NCBI GenBank assembly: GCA_023957835.1
Contig: JAMLGP010000001.1
Coordinates: 1,605,575-1,669,574 of the forward strand
DNA: 64,000 nucleotides
From: Homoserinimonas sp.
GTDB taxonomy: Bacteria > Actinomycetota > Actinomycetes > Actinomycetales > Microbacteriaceae
Reading direction: 5' to 3'
Shown here: positions 47,562 to 56,927 of the stretch, one piece after another
Position numbering within the stretch: position 1 is the stretch's first letter
Layout of the letters: each line of letters opens with the position of its first letter
Position numbers and translations under genes: made by a program
The notes under the pieces: generated by a model
Database searches by the model: none
What the model was told of the DNA's origin: nothing
Seen by the model: the letters and a program-made list of their open reading frames with translations, nothing else

Positions 47562-49562
47562 ATGAGTCCGAATCCGCCGCCCGCTAAGAGCCCGAAACCG
47601 GCTGCGGCAAGAAAGGCCGCGGCCCTTCCCGCGAAGAACACTAGCGCTGCCAGCGCCAAGAACAGCAAAGCCGCCAATGCCAGGCGGACGAAGGGCTCAA
47701 AGCCCAAGGCTGCTCCCAAGCCCCCACCGAGATTCGCCGGTCTCGACGGCCTGCGGGCAATCGCAGTGCTCAGTGTTGTCGCCTATCACTTGTTCCCCGG
47801 GACTCTGATCGGCGGATACATCGGCGTCGACTTGTTCTTTGTAATCAGCGGCTTTCTGATCACCGCCCTGCTCCTGCGTCAAAAGGAATCCCTTGGCAAG
47901 ATCGACCTCAAAGGGTTTTGGGTTCGCCGAGCGAGGAGACTGCTTCCCGCGCTTTTCCTCTTGTTGATAGTGATTTGTTCCGTCGCAGCAATGGTTGGAG
48001 GAAACGTACTCATCGATCTGGGTCGCCAGATTCTGGGAGCGGTGACTTTCAGCAGCAACTGGCTCTCGATCCTTTCGGAGCACAGCTACTTCACCGAGTC
48101 GAACCCGGAGCTTTTTCGGAACCTGTGGTCGCTCGCAGTCGAAGAACAGTTCTACCTGATCTGGCCGCTTGCACTGCTCTTGCTGCTGTTGCTTCCTTAC
48201 CGGCGGTTAAGGTGGGTTCTCCTTGCCGGCGTTGCTGTGGCTTCCGGACTGACAATGGCGCTGATTTTCGTTCCGGGAGCAGACGCTTCGAGGGTTTACT
48301 ACGGAACCGACACCCACAGCTTCGGTCTTGCTCTCGGTGCGGCTCTCGCTTTCGCGAGCCAGAGGTGGCCAACTCGAATTGGGGACTGGCCGCGATTGCT
48401 TCGAATCGGTCTGCAGTGGGCAGGACTGCTCGGAATAGCCGGGATTCTGCTCCTGGCTGCAATCATGGCGGATGACTCAGCATTCACCTATCAGGGCGGG
48501 TTGCAGTTGGTCGCAATCCTGACCGGTCTGGCAATCATCGGCTCGGTAATCCCTGGCTCGTGGCTCGGCAAGGCGCTTGACAATCCGCCGTTCAAATGGA
48601 TTGGCGAGCGCTCATACGGACTCTACTTGTGGCACTGGCCGGTATTCGTACTCACTGTCGCAATCGCCCCAAACCTCGCGACTAGTGAGACGGGTACCTG
48701 GCTAATCGGAGGAGTCGCCCTGGCCATCTCTTTGATCGCCTGCGCCGCGTCCTACGGGTTCCTGGAGCAGCCGATCCGCAAGAACGGATTCAGGAAAACC
48801 CTTTCCGGCTGGCTCAGTGGCTGGTGGGAATCGTTCCCCCGCCTGACAATCGGGATCACCGCGATTTGTCTCATCGCCGCCGGAATCCAGCAATCCACGA
48901 TAGCAATCAACAGTGCTCCGCAAACGGATGACGCGAAAGAGGTAATCGAGGCGGGAATCGCCGCTCTGGCGCCGCCGGAGATCCCGGCGGTTCCAACTCG
49001 AGTGTCCGAAGAAGCCTCAAGCGAGCAACTTCCGTCCGGGAGTCAGATCTATGCGATCGGAGACTCGGTGATGCTCGCTGCGGCTCCGGCTCTTATAAAT
49101 CAGTTCCCGGGAATCAAGATCGACGCCCAAGTTTCCCGATCGATGTATTCGGGCCCCGATATGGTGAGGGCTCTGGCAAAGTCGGGGGCCCTCAGACCCA
49201 TCCTTCTTCTGGGCCTTGGCACAAACGGCCCGATCGATCGAAAGTCCCTCGAAGATATAAGGAACACGCTAGGCCCGGATCGACTGCTGATTCTTGTCAG
49301 TGTTCAGGCACCGAGATACTGGACAGCGGGGGTGAACGCCATTCTCTTCCAGTTCGCGCGGAAGTACCGAAACGTAGAAATCGCCAATTGGCGGGATGCA
49401 ATTGCACCGCATCTGGACTTGCTGGCGAGAGATCAGATCCATGCCGGTCCCACTGGAGCGAAGATCTATGCAGGCACCGTGGATGAAGCACTCCAGCGCC
49501 TGGCCGAGTTGCCACCACTGCTTTCGGCAAAGGAATACGGACTGGCTCCGCACCCCTCCTGA
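47562..49562 (+). CDS. OafA/YrhL-type acyltransferase with C-terminal SGNH domain
   Basis: Membrane O-acyltransferase of about 666 residues. A Lys/Ala/Pro-rich cytoplasmic tail (1-55) precedes an acyltransferase-3 domain of about ten helices: RFAGLDGLRAIAVLSVVAYHLFPG with the catalytic His near 75, GGYIGVDLFFVISGFLIT, RRARRLLPALF and ERSYGLYLWHWPVF near 355. After about residue 470 an extracytoplasmic SGNH hydrolase-like domain has YAIGDSVMLAAAP (Ser), GLGTNG (Asn) and RDQIHAGP (Asp/His). Such proteins acetylate peptidoglycan, polysaccharides or lipids outside the cell. It is oriented against its neighbours and interrupts the usual rplQ-truA adjacency. Confidence 0.93.
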   Translation: MSPNPPPAKSPKPAAARKAAALPAKNTSAASAKNSKAANARRTKGSKPKAAPKPPPRFAGLDGLRAIAVLSVVAYHLFPGTLIGGYIGVDLFFVISGFLITALLLRQKESLGKIDLKGFWVRRARRLLPALFLLLIVICSVAAMVGGNVLIDLGRQILGAVTFSSNWLSILSEHSYFTESNPELFRNLWSLAVEEQFYLIWPLALLLLLLLPYRRLRWVLLAGVAVASGLTMALIFVPGADASRVYYGTDTHSFGLALGAALAFASQRWPTRIGDWPRLLRIGLQWAGLLGIAGILLLAAIMADDSAFTYQGGLQLVAILTGLAIIGSVIPGSWLGKALDNPPFKWIGERSYGLYLWHWPVFVLTVAIAPNLATSETGTWLIGGVALAISLIACAASYGFLEQPIRKNGFRKTLSGWLSGWWESFPRLTIGITAICLIAAGIQQSTIAINSAPQTDDAKEVIEAGIAALAPPEIPAVPTRVSEEASSEQLPSGSQIYAIGDSVMLAAAPALINQFPGIKIDAQVSRSMYSGPDMVRALAKSGALRPILLLGLGTNGPIDRKSLEDIRNTLGPDRLLILVSVQAPRYWTAGVNAILFQFARKYRNVEIANWRDAIAPHLDLLARDQIHAGPTGAKIYAGTVDEALQRLAELPPLLSAKEYGLAPHPS

Positions 49563-49587
49563 ACTCGCGCAGCGCGCTTTGCGAGGC

Positions 49588-50613
49588 TCAGTATTCCTTT
49601 ACGAGAGCTACCGAGCTATTCACGGTCTCAAATCCGAGCGCGCCGTAGAGCCCGTCTGCTCCGGTCGGACTGGCTGAGTCGACATCCAGCACCGCTTTCT
49701 CCAGTCCGGCTTGCGAGTACGCCTGAAGCGCAGAAGCGAGCAGGACTCGGGCAACTCCGCGCCGACGGAAGGCTCTCGGCACTCCGACCAGCAAAATGTA
49801 GGCGGAGCTGAAGCCCTGAGTCACGAAGTCATCCGGATTCACTTCGCTGAGCACGAAGCCCGCTATTTTGCCATCCGGGGTCAGCGCTATGCGACTCAGA
49901 TCGCCCCGGAAGCTGGACCTGACGATTACCTCGTTCCAGCGCTCGAGAGTCAGCGGCTGGGAACCCCAGTGATCCTGAAATGAGTCGTTCCTCGCCTCGA
50001 AAACGAGCTTCGACAGGGACTCATCAAACGGCACTACTTCGAACCAGTCGGATGCGACCTCCGGGACCGGCTGAGACAGGTCCCGGTTCATCGAAAGGAA
50101 GTGTCTCGATAGTTCGAAGCTCGAGCGCAGCGCGAGTCTTTGAGTTTCCGGGGCGCGATCTTCGGCGAAGACGACCATCCAGCCGGGAAGTTCCTTGCTG
50201 CTGGCCGCAAACATCTGCAGTGCCCTCGCCTCTTGCCAGGCCAGAATTTGCCTGCCTATTCCCCTGCCTCGTTGCGAGGGCCGGACTGTGCCCTCGAGAA
50301 TCACTCGAACCAGCGTCTGCTGGCCGGGATCCTGAATCGCAAGTCCGTATCCGACTACAGAGCCGCTCGAATCCAGTGCGATCAGGGAATCCAACTCGAG
50401 GTTGAAGTAGGAGTGCTTCAGTTCGTCTTCCATGTCTTCTTCCGGCAGCAGATATTCCGGATGCTCTACCCGGTCGGACTCCCACTGGCAGTCCATAATT
50501 CCCTTCACGTCTTCGAGCCTGACCGATCGCCAGGTGAGCTCCGAGTCGGACACGGGAATGGGCAAAGTCGCAGGCGCGCTAACCCGGGCAGACAAAGGTC
50601 CTGGCTGGCTCAT
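49588..50613 (-). CDS. Tandem GNAT-family N-acetyltransferase
   Basis: A 341-residue protein made of two GNAT domains. The first (about 25-175) has LEGTVRPSQRGRGIGRQILAWQEA with the acetyl-CoA loop RGRGIG; the second (about 185-341) has LLVGVPRAFRRRGVARVLLASALQ and LDVDSASPTGADGLYGALGFETV. Both domains keep the acetyl-CoA binding consensus. The two-domain layout resembles mycothiol synthase MshD, but I do not see enough specific similarity to call it that. AAGGA precedes the ATG by six bases. It lies between rplQ and the acyltransferase and faces the latter with a 25-base gap. Confidence 0.82.
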   Translation of the reverse strand: MSQPGPLSARVSAPATLPIPVSDSELTWRSVRLEDVKGIMDCQWESDRVEHPEYLLPEEDMEDELKHSYFNLELDSLIALDSSGSVVGYGLAIQDPGQQTLVRVILEGTVRPSQRGRGIGRQILAWQEARALQMFAASSKELPGWMVVFAEDRAPETQRLALRSSFELSRHFLSMNRDLSQPVPEVASDWFEVVPFDESLSKLVFEARNDSFQDHWGSQPLTLERWNEVIVRSSFRGDLSRIALTPDGKIAGFVLSEVNPDDFVTQGFSSAYILLVGVPRAFRRRGVARVLLASALQAYSQAGLEKAVLDVDSASPTGADGLYGALGFETVNSSVALVKEY

Positions 50614-50668
50614 GAGGGTTCCTTGTTGATCGGGGAGGAGTGATGATGGCGGTGCGGCTGTTAAACAA

Positions 50669-50702
50669 TAAAGGGACTCGGCGCAAGCGCCAAGCCCCTT
50701 TA
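50669..50702 (-). terminator. Terminator of the alpha ribosomal operon
   Basis: TAAAGGG/CCCTTTA outer stem and GGCGC/GCGCC inner stem, followed on the minus strand by ATTGTTTAA. This is a good intrinsic terminator 11 bases past the rplQ stop. Confidence 0.8.
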
Positions 50703-50712
50703 TCAGTTGGCT

Positions 50713-51339
50713 TTACTTGTCCTCGGAATCAGCCGTGTCATCCCCGGCCTGATCCTCCTCGGCCGCTTCGGCTTCATCGGCGGCCTCTGCAACCTCTTCA
50801 GATTCTCCAGCAGTTGCCTCCGCTGCAGCTTCGACCTCAGTCTCGACAGGGGCTTCTGCCTGCTCATCGGCTTCTGCAGTTGCTTCCTCGGCCTCTTCAG
50901 CGACGACCTCCTCGACCTTCGCGGTCGACTTCGGAGCGGTCCTCTCGGCCTTGGCCGACTTCTGCTTCGGCTTTGCAACCACCGGCTCGAGTACCAGCTC
51001 GATCTGAGCCATTGGGGCGTTGTCTCCCTTGCGGAAGCCGAGCTTGGTGATCCTCGTGTAGCCACCCTCACGGTCAGCTACCAAGGGAGCGATCTGGGTG
51101 AAGAGCTCGTGCACTACCGTGCGGTCGCTGATCACCGAAATTACCCGGCGGCGGGAGTGCAGATCCCCGCGCTTCGCGAAGGTGATCAGGCGCTCGGCCA
51201 GCGGGCGAAGCCGCTTCGCCTTGGTTTCTGTGGTCTTGATGCTCTTGTGGGTAAACAAGGCGGCGGCGAGGTTCGCCAGGAGCAGCCGCTCGTGAGCGGG
51301 TCCGCCACCGAGTCGAGGGCCCTTTGTTGGCTTGGGCAT
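50713..51339 (-). CDS. rplQ: 50S ribosomal protein L17 with acidic C-terminal extension
   Basis: The first ~120 residues are canonical L17 ([56 protein letters not shown]). Residues ~125-208 are a low-complexity tail of Glu, Ala, Thr and Asp. Similar acidic tails occur on actinobacterial L17, though this one is long (about 85 residues). Last gene of the alpha operon, followed by a strong terminator. Confidence 0.95.
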   Translation of the reverse strand: MPKPTKGPRLGGGPAHERLLLANLAAALFTHKSIKTTETKAKRLRPLAERLITFAKRGDLHSRRRVISVISDRTVVHELFTQIAPLVADREGGYTRITKLGFRKGDNAPMAQIELVLEPVVAKPKQKSAKAERTAPKSTAKVEEVVAEEAEEATAEADEQAEAPVETEVEAAAEATAGESEEVAEAADEAEAAEEDQAGDDTADSEDK

Positions 51340-51374
51340 ATTAGTTCTCCAGCAGTTTCTTAAAGGTGGTCAGG

Positions 51375-52364
51375 TCAGTTGGACTCGTCGTCGTAGCCGC
51401 TGTAGAAGTGGGCGCCGTCGAAACCGGGAACCGAATCCTTAAGGGAAAGACCCATTTCCACGAGCTTGTCCTTCACTTCATCTACCGACTTCTGACCGAA
51501 GTTCCGGATGTTCATGAGCTGATTTTCCGAAAGTGCAACCAGCTCGCTGACCGAGTTGATACCTTCGCGCTTCAGGCAGTTGTAGCTGCGTACCGAGAGA
51601 TCCAGATCCTCGATCGGCATGCTCAGTTCGCTGGAAAGCGCGGCATCCACCGGAGCGGGACCGATTTCGATCCCCTCTGCGGCGGTGTTGAGTTCGCGGG
51701 CAAGTCCGAACAGCTCGGTAAGAGTGCGGCCGGCCGAAGCGATAGCATCCCTCGGGCTGATCGCGGGCTTGGTCTCTACATCGACCACGAGCCGGTCGAA
51801 GTCGGTTCGCTCACCGGCGCGGGTTGCCTCAACGCGGTAGGTGACCTTGAGCACGGGAGAGTAGATCGAGTCAATCGGGATCTGCCCCGCTTCGCTGAAC
51901 TCGCTACGGTTCTGGGTCGCCGAGACGTAGCCGCGACCGCGTTCGATAGTCAGCTCGAGCTCGAAGCTCGCCTTGTCATTGAGGGTCGCGATCACCAGCT
52001 CCGGGTTGTGAATCTCAACTCCGGCAGGAGCGGAGATGTCGGCGGCGGTGACGAGCCCGGCTCCCCGCTTGCGCAGGTAAGCGGTAATCGGCTCGTCATG
52101 CTCGCTGGAGACTACGAGTCCCTTGATGTTGAGGATGATCTCTGTGACATCCTCCTTGACACCCGGGATGGTGCTGAATTCGTGCAGCACTCCGTCGATG
52201 CGGATGCTGGTAACCGCCGCTCCCGGGATCGAGGAGAGTAGGGTGCGGCGCAGAGAGTTTCCGAGAGTGTATCCGAATCCCGGCTCCAGCGGTTCGATTA
52301 CGAACCTGGAACGAAACTCCGAAATGTTCTCCTCGGCGAGGGTTGGGCGCTGTGCAATTAGCAC
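51375..52364 (-). CDS. rpoA: DNA-directed RNA polymerase alpha subunit
   Basis: 329 residues. The N-terminal dimerisation domain has [37 protein letters not shown], the assembly determinant. A flexible linker leads to the C-terminal domain (about 245-310), with [20 protein letters not shown] and [17 protein letters not shown] for DNA and activator contacts. GTG start with AAAGGA seven bases upstream. rpsD, which often lies between rpsK and rpoA, is absent here. Confidence 0.98.
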   Translation of the reverse strand: MLIAQRPTLAEENISEFRSRFVIEPLEPGFGYTLGNSLRRTLLSSIPGAAVTSIRIDGVLHEFSTIPGVKEDVTEIILNIKGLVVSSEHDEPITAYLRKRGAGLVTAADISAPAGVEIHNPELVIATLNDKASFELELTIERGRGYVSATQNRSEFSEAGQIPIDSIYSPVLKVTYRVEATRAGERTDFDRLVVDVETKPAISPRDAIASAGRTLTELFGLARELNTAAEGIEIGPAPVDAALSSELSMPIEDLDLSVRSYNCLKREGINSVSELVALSENQLMNIRNFGQKSVDEVKDKLVEMGLSLKDSVPGFDGAHFYSGYDDESN

Positions 52365-52382
52365 TATTGGTTCCTTTCGGCG

Positions 52383-52432
52383 AAGTGTCCGCTATATGAC
52401 ACTTGATTCACGGTTGTTTGGCTGGGCAACCG
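52383..52432 (-). other. Two hairpins between rpsK and rpoA
   Basis: AAGTGTC/GACACTT (52383-52404) and CGGTTG/CAACCG (52411-52432) fold in the 98-base gap where rpsD is missing. They may act as an attenuator or RNA processing site upstream of rpoA, or be a scar of gene loss. Confidence 0.4.
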
Positions 52433-52462
52433 GTCTGTTCAGTTATTGGACGGATTTGGGAA

Positions 52463-52861
52463 TTAGACGCGACGGCGCTTCGGGGGACGGCATCCGTTGT
52501 GAGCCTGAGGCGTTACGTCGCTGATCGAGCCGACCTCGAGGCCTGCCGCCTGAAGCGAGCGGATTGCAGTCTCGCGACCGGAACCCGGTCCCTTTACGAA
52601 GACATCCACCTTCTTGACCCCGTGCTCCTGAGCAGCGCGGGCGGCGGACTCTGCTGACATCTGCGCTGCATACGGGGTCGACTTTCTCGATCCCTTGAAT
52701 CCGACTACGCCGGATGACGACCAGCTGATCACCGCTCCACTCGGGTCGGTGATGGTGACGATTGTGTTGTTGAAGGTGGACTTGATGTGAGCCTGGCCCA
52801 CAGCAATGTTCTTCTTTTCCTTGCGGCGCGGCTTGCGAGCTGCGGCCTTGGGTGCTGCCAT
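52463..52861 (-). CDS. rpsK: 30S ribosomal protein S11
   Basis: 132 residues. [46 protein letters not shown] is the canonical core, and the end [22 protein letters not shown] matches the family. The N-terminus is Lys/Arg-rich. It forms part of the 30S platform. It starts 45 bases after rpsM. Confidence 0.98.
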   Translation of the reverse strand: MAAPKAAARKPRRKEKKNIAVGQAHIKSTFNNTIVTITDPSGAVISWSSSGVVGFKGSRKSTPYAAQMSAESAARAAQEHGVKKVDVFVKGPGSGRETAIRSLQAAGLEVGSISDVTPQAHNGCRPPKRRRV

Positions 52862-52905
52862 TTGGTTCTACTCCTGTCGAGTTGGTCTAAGTGCCGATGC
52901 GGCGA

Positions 52906-53280
52906 TTAGCGGGCCTTCTTCTTGCCGGCCACGGTGCGCTTGGGTCCCTTACGGGTGCGCGCATTCGTCTTGGTACGCTGGCCGTGAACCGGCAGCCCCT
53001 TGCGGTGACGGATGCCCTGGTAACTTCCGATTTCAACCTTGCGGCGAATGTCGGCTGCAACTTCACGTCGCAAGTCGCCTTCGACCTTGAAGTTTCCCTC
53101 GATGTAGTCCCGAAGTGCGATCAACTGCTCATCGCTCAGATCCTTTACTCGGGTGTCCGGATTGATTCCGGTGTCTGCCAGAGTCTTGTTCGCCCTGGTC
53201 CTGCCAACTCCGTAGATGTAAGTTAAAGCGACTTCCACCCTCTTTTCGCGGGGAATATCTACCCCGGCAAGTCGAGCCAT
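52906..53280 (-). CDS. rpsM: 30S ribosomal protein S13
   Basis: 124 residues from the ATG giving [37 protein letters not shown] lies seven bases upstream, and the 19-codon upward extension of the frame lacks a site. The middle ([33 protein letters not shown] segment) and the Lys-rich end are canonical. A structured leader lies between rpmJ and this gene. Confidence 0.97.
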   Translation of the reverse strand: MARLAGVDIPREKRVEVALTYIYGVGRTRANKTLADTGINPDTRVKDLSDEQLIALRDYIEGNFKVEGDLRREVAADIRRKVEIGSYQGIRHRKGLPVHGQRTKTNARTRKGPKRTVAGKKKAR

Positions 53281-53312
53281 TTTGGTGCTCCTGCGTGTAT
53301 TGGAGGTCTTCA

Positions 53313-53386
53313 GCAAGATCGGTGCCCGGGCCTCCAACCCGAGGTGTCCGCTTCGAACCCACCGAGTTCGAAACTTCTGATCTTGC
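53313..53386 (-). promoter_or_regulatory. Structured RNA element upstream of rpsM
   Basis: GCAAGATC (53313-53320) and GATCTTGC (53379-53386) form a perfect eight-base-pair closing stem. Inside are a TTCGAAC/GTTCGAA hairpin (53352-53372) and a GC-rich CCCGGG/CCCGAG arm. It ends 32 bases before the S13 start and is a candidate ribosomal protein leader. Confidence 0.5.
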
Positions 53387-53431
53387 CTTGATAGCTATTT
53401 AGTTGTGTTTGCCGCTAGTGCGGAAGGCGAT

Positions 53432-53545
53432 TTAGCCCTGGCGCTGCTTGTGCCTCGGGTTTTCGCAAATGACCATGACGCGACCGTGCCGGCGGATCAC
53501 CTTGCACTTGTCGCAGATCTTCTTAACGCTTGGGTTTACTTTCAT
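53432..53545 (-). CDS. rpmJ: 50S ribosomal protein L36
   Basis: A 37-residue protein beginning [20 protein letters not shown] and ending [12 protein letters not shown]. It keeps the zinc-binding ligands (two Cys of CDKC, one Cys and one His near the end), so this is the C+ form. Located between infA and rpsM, its usual place. Confidence 0.96.
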   Translation of the reverse strand: MKVNPSVKKICDKCKVIRRHGRVMVICENPRHKQRQG

Positions 53546-53592
53546 TTCACTCTCGCTGTCCTCGTGCCCGACGAAGGGCCGTTACTTTCCAG

Positions 53593-53814
53593 TCACCGAT
53601 AGCGGTAGATGATTCTGCCGCGAGTCAGGTCATAGGGACTTAGCTCTACGATCACCTTGTCCTCAGGGAGGATTCGGATGTAGTGCTGGCGCATCTTTCC
53701 CGAAATGTGGGCGAGGACCTTGTGGCCGTTGGTCAACTCAACACGAAACATCGCGTTGGGCAGAGCCTCAACCACTGCGCCCTCGATCTCGATGACACCG
53801 TCTTTCTTTGCCAT
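53593..53814 (-). CDS. infA: Translation initiation factor IF-1
   Basis: 73 residues, a single OB-fold: [67 protein letters not shown] sequence, ending RGRIIYRYR. It has its own promoter and a leader of about 100 bases. map (methionine aminopeptidase), often between adk and infA, is absent. Confidence 0.98.
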   Translation of the reverse strand: MAKKDGVIEIEGAVVEALPNAMFRVELTNGHKVLAHISGKMRQHYIRILPEDKVIVELSPYDLTRGRIIYRYR

Positions 53815-53922
53815 AACTCACTATCGTCTGCCGCGGCTCAAGCGAGCTTCGGCTGCTGGTCTTGCGGGGATTGTTGCGGTGTCAGTTGCACGCTAAAGCC
53901 TGCGCCAAGACACCAAAGATCT

Positions 53923-53952
53923 ATCTTAGGTTAAAATCCGCCTGCGCGCCAA
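53923..53952 (-). promoter_or_regulatory. Promoter of infA-rpmJ-rpsM-rpsK-rpoA-rplQ
   Basis: TTGGCG (53947-53952), 18-base spacer, TAAGAT (53923-53928), ten bases after the adk stop. Transcription would begin near 53915. Confidence 0.6.
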
Positions 53953-53961
53953 GTCGGAGTG

Positions 53962-54567
53962 CTAATTTTGCCCGGCAGCGGAAGGCACTTCAATGGCGCG
54001 ACTCCGCAGGCCGTCGAGGATCCTCTCGGCGATTTCCCCCACCTCGCCGATGCCGTCGATCGTGACCAGCAGGCCGGCAGCTTCATATACCTCGAGGAGG
54101 GGAGCGGTCTCCCGCTTGAAGACTTCCTGGCGGTGCCGGATCGCTTCCTCGGTGTCGTCTGATCTGCCCTGCTGGGCTGCGCGCTTTCTAAGCCGTTCGA
54201 CGACCACTTCTACGTCGACTACGAGTCGAATCACGGCATCCAGCTTCTGCCCTTCCTGCGCGAGCAGGGCGTCCAGAAAGGCCACCTGGGAAAGGGTTCT
54301 CGGATAGCCGTCGAGCAGGAACCCGTCGGTTGCGTCCGGCTTAGCCAGCCGATCCTTGACGAGTTCATTGGTCAGCGCGTCCGGGACATAATCACCGGCA
54401 TCGACAATGCTCTTGACTTCAAGTCCGAGCGGAGTCTCGTTCTTGATGTTTTCCCTGAAAATGTCGCCGGTAGCGATTGCCGGAATTCCGAACCTGCCGG
54501 CCAACAGAGCCGCCTGGGTTCCCTTACCGGCACCGGGAGGGCCGATAATAAGGAACCGACCGGTCAT
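53962..54567 (-). CDS. adk: Adenylate kinase
   Basis: Interconverts ATP+AMP and 2 ADP. 201 residues: P-loop [21 protein letters not shown] near residue 8, AMP site [23 protein letters not shown] near 85. The LID is the short form ([20 protein letters not shown]) without zinc ligands, normal for Actinobacteria. The start overlaps the secY stop as ATGA. Confidence 0.97.
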   Translation of the reverse strand: MTGRFLIIGPPGAGKGTQAALLAGRFGIPAIATGDIFRENIKNETPLGLEVKSIVDAGDYVPDALTNELVKDRLAKPDATDGFLLDGYPRTLSQVAFLDALLAQEGQKLDAVIRLVVDVEVVVERLRKRAAQQGRSDDTEEAIRHRQEVFKRETAPLLEVYEAAGLLVTIDGIGEVGEIAERILDGLRSRAIEVPSAAGQN

Positions 54568-55889
54568 CGCAAGAGTCCTTCGTAGTGCCGCTGCTGAAGT
54601 TGAGCGTCGATTTGCTTCACGGTCTCAAGACCGACTCCAACGATAATCAGGATGCTCGCGCCGCCGAAGGGGAAGTTCTGGTTTGCTCCGAACAGACTCA
54701 GCGCAAACAGTGGGATCAATGCCACAAATCCCAGGTAAAGCGAGCCGGGGAGAGTGATTCTGGTCAGAACATAATCGAGATACTCAGCGGTTGGTCGTCC
54801 GGCTCGAATTCCCGGAATGAAGCCGCCGTACTTCTTCATATTGTCGGCAACTTCCTCCGGGTTGAAGGTGATCGCAACATAGAAGTAGGTGAAACCGATG
54901 TTGAGCAGGAAGTAAACGAGCATGTAGAGCAGACTGTCGCCGGAGCGCAGATTGTCGTTGATGAAAGTGACCCAGGGCGCCGGCGCCTCACCGGGCGCAG
55001 GCTGGTTGAACTGGGCGATAAGCATCGGCAGGTAGAGCAGGCTCGATGCGAAGATGACCGGGATGACTCCAGCCATGTTCACCTTGATCGGAATGTAGGT
55101 GTTGTTTCCGCCGTAGGTGCGACGGCCAACCATTCGCTTGGCATATTGCACAGGAATTCGCCGTTGTGACTGCTCGACGAAGACCACTGCCGTCATGATT
55201 ATCAAGCCGATGACGAGGACGAACAGGAAGAGGTCGAAGCCCTTCGCAAGGTTGATGCTCCACAGCGCGGTCGGGAAGGTAGCTGCGATCGAGATGAAGA
55301 TCAGCAACGACATTCCATTGCCGATTCCCTTCTCGGTGATGAGCTCGCCCATCCACATGATGAGGCCGGTTCCGGCGGTCATGGTGATGACCATGAGGAG
55401 GATTGCGTACCAGGAGTCGTCGCTTAGTAGCTGGCTGCATTCTGGGGTACCGGTTGAGCTCGGGAATAGCTGGCCACTTCGCGCAACGGTCACCAGAGTC
55501 GTCGACTGCAAAACAGCAAGGCCGATTGTGAGGTAGCGGGTGTACTGGGTCAGCTTCGCCTGCCCCGCCTGGCCCTCCTTGTACAGGGTGTCGAAGTGTG
55601 GGATTACCACCCTCAGCAACTGCACGATGATCGAGGCCGTGATGTAGGGCATGATTCCGAGTGCAAACACCGAAAGTTGAAGCAGGGCACCGCCGCTGAA
55701 CAAGTTGACGAGGTCGTAGAGTCCGGTGGTTCCCGCGTTGCTGCTGAGGCAGATCTGCACGTTCACGTAGTCGATAAACGGGGTGGGAACGAATGATCCG
55801 AGCCTGAACAGCGCGATAATGCCCAGCGTGAAGCCGATCTTTCGCCGAAGATCGGGTGTGCGGAAGATCCGCATTATTGCGCCGAACAC
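54564..55889 (-). CDS. secY: Protein translocase subunit SecY
   Basis: Channel subunit of the Sec translocon, 441 residues with ten helices. It has the plug and first helix region ([29 protein letters not shown]), [19 protein letters not shown], the cytoplasmic basic loop [19 protein letters not shown] near 245 and [21 protein letters not shown] near 345. Starts 106 bases after rplO, so it may have its own promoter or leader. Coupled to adk. Confidence 0.97.
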   Translation of the reverse strand: MFGAIMRIFRTPDLRRKIGFTLGIIALFRLGSFVPTPFIDYVNVQICLSSNAGTTGLYDLVNLFSGGALLQLSVFALGIMPYITASIIVQLLRVVIPHFDTLYKEGQAGQAKLTQYTRYLTIGLAVLQSTTLVTVARSGQLFPSSTGTPECSQLLSDDSWYAILLMVITMTAGTGLIMWMGELITEKGIGNGMSLLIFISIAATFPTALWSINLAKGFDLFLFVLVIGLIIMTAVVFVEQSQRRIPVQYAKRMVGRRTYGGNNTYIPIKVNMAGVIPVIFASSLLYLPMLIAQFNQPAPGEAPAPWVTFINDNLRSGDSLLYMLVYFLLNIGFTYFYVAITFNPEEVADNMKKYGGFIPGIRAGRPTAEYLDYVLTRITLPGSLYLGFVALIPLFALSLFGANQNFPFGGASILIIVGVGLETVKQIDAQLQQRHYEGLLR

Positions 55890-55995
55890 TGGGCCTCCTG
55901 AATCTTCGGGTGTTGTCTCTGGATGCTATCCGCTTGCGGAGCCCGGCTTTAACCCGGCCCGCAAAGTGGTTCAGAATCTCGAAGCGGGATTCTGA

Positions 55996-56745
55996 CTACT
56001 TTACGGAACCACCCGCAGCCAAGATCTTCTGCTCTGCCGAACCGGAGACCTTGTCAACTGCAACATTCAGCTTAACGTCAATCTCTCCAGTGCCGAGCAC
56101 CTTGACCTTCTCGTTCTTTCGAACTGCACCCTTGGCAACGAGGTCGCTTACGGTTACCTCTCCGCCCTTCGGGTATAGCTCGGCGAGCCGCTCAAGGTTG
56201 ACTACCTGGTAATCAACCCGGAACGGGTTCTTGAACCCGCGAAGCTTCGGAGTGCGCATGACGCTGTTGAGATTTCCACCTTCAAGGCCCGGGCGCACCT
56301 GGTAGCGAGCCTTGGTGCCCTTGGTCCCGCGACCGGCAGTCTTGCCCTTCGAGCCTTCGCCTCGACCGACTCTGGTCTTTGCGGTCCTGGATCCCGGAGC
56401 CGGACGCAAGTGGTGCATCTTGAGCACCTGGGGTCTGGATTCCTGTTCAGGCTTGGCCTTCTTCGCCTGCGGCTTGGCAGCCGACTTCGCGGTCGACTTC
56501 GCTTCGGGCTTCTCCTCCGCCTTGGCAGTTGCGCTCGAACCCGTTGACTTAGCAGCGGTCTTTGCGGCGGGCATGGGCTCCGCTTTATCTGCGGCCTTCG
56601 CGGCCGGCTTTGCAGCCGGTTTCACAGCAGGCTTAGCGGCAGGCTTTGCCGCCGTCGACTTGGCTGGAGCCTTGGCGGCAGGCTTTGCCGCAGCTACCGA
56701 CTTACTCGGCGCCTTGGCGGTCTTCTTCTCGGCTTCCTCAGCCAT
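55996..56745 (-). CDS. rplO: 50S ribosomal protein L15 with long Ala/Lys/Pro N-terminal extension
   Basis: The canonical L15 occupies residues ~110-249 ([48 protein letters not shown]). It is preceded by about 108 residues of [12 protein letters not shown] repeats ending in [10 protein letters not shown]. The extended start is supported because its ATG overlaps the rpmD stop by one base (TAATG). The internal Met near 110 has no ribosome site. The extension is highly basic and probably disordered. Confidence 0.93.
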   Translation of the reverse strand: MAEEAEKKTAKAPSKSVAAAKPAAKAPAKSTAAKPAAKPAVKPAAKPAAKAADKAEPMPAAKTAAKSTGSSATAKAEEKPEAKSTAKSAAKPQAKKAKPEQESRPQVLKMHHLRPAPGSRTAKTRVGRGEGSKGKTAGRGTKGTKARYQVRPGLEGGNLNSVMRTPKLRGFKNPFRVDYQVVNLERLAELYPKGGEVTVSDLVAKGAVRKNEKVKVLGTGEIDVKLNVAVDKVSGSAEQKILAAGGSVK

Positions 56746-56927
56746 TAGTCAATCTCCTCGACTTTTACCAGGTGTGCGACTGCGCGCACGTACCCGCGAT
56801 TCTGGGCATTGTCCTCACGAACAACGACATCTCCGATTCGCTTGAGTCCAAGGCTGCGCAAAGTGTCGCGCTGGTCCTTCTTCTCGCTGATTCGGGACTT
56901 GATTTGGGTAACCTTGAGTCTGGCCAT
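56745..56927 (-). CDS. rpmD: 50S ribosomal protein L30
   Basis: 60 residues: [36 protein letters not shown] and [17 protein letters not shown], the standard small L30. Its ATG overlaps the rpsE stop by one base (TGATG) and its stop overlaps rplO the same way, so three genes are translationally coupled. Confidence 0.97.
   Translation of the reverse strand: MARLKVTQIKSRISEKKDQRDTLRSLGLKRIGDVVVREDNAQNRGYVRAVAHLVKVEEID

Noticed and set aside
49588..50613. Calling the tandem GNAT protein mycothiol synthase (mshD)
   Set aside because: Two GNAT domains are shared with MshD, but specific MshD segments are not evident and no other mycothiol gene is in the window.
56430..56740. Ala/Lys/Pro repeats in rplO as a separate gene or sequencing artefact
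   Set aside because: They are in frame with L15, end smoothly in the canonical core, and start at a one-base overlap with rpmD.
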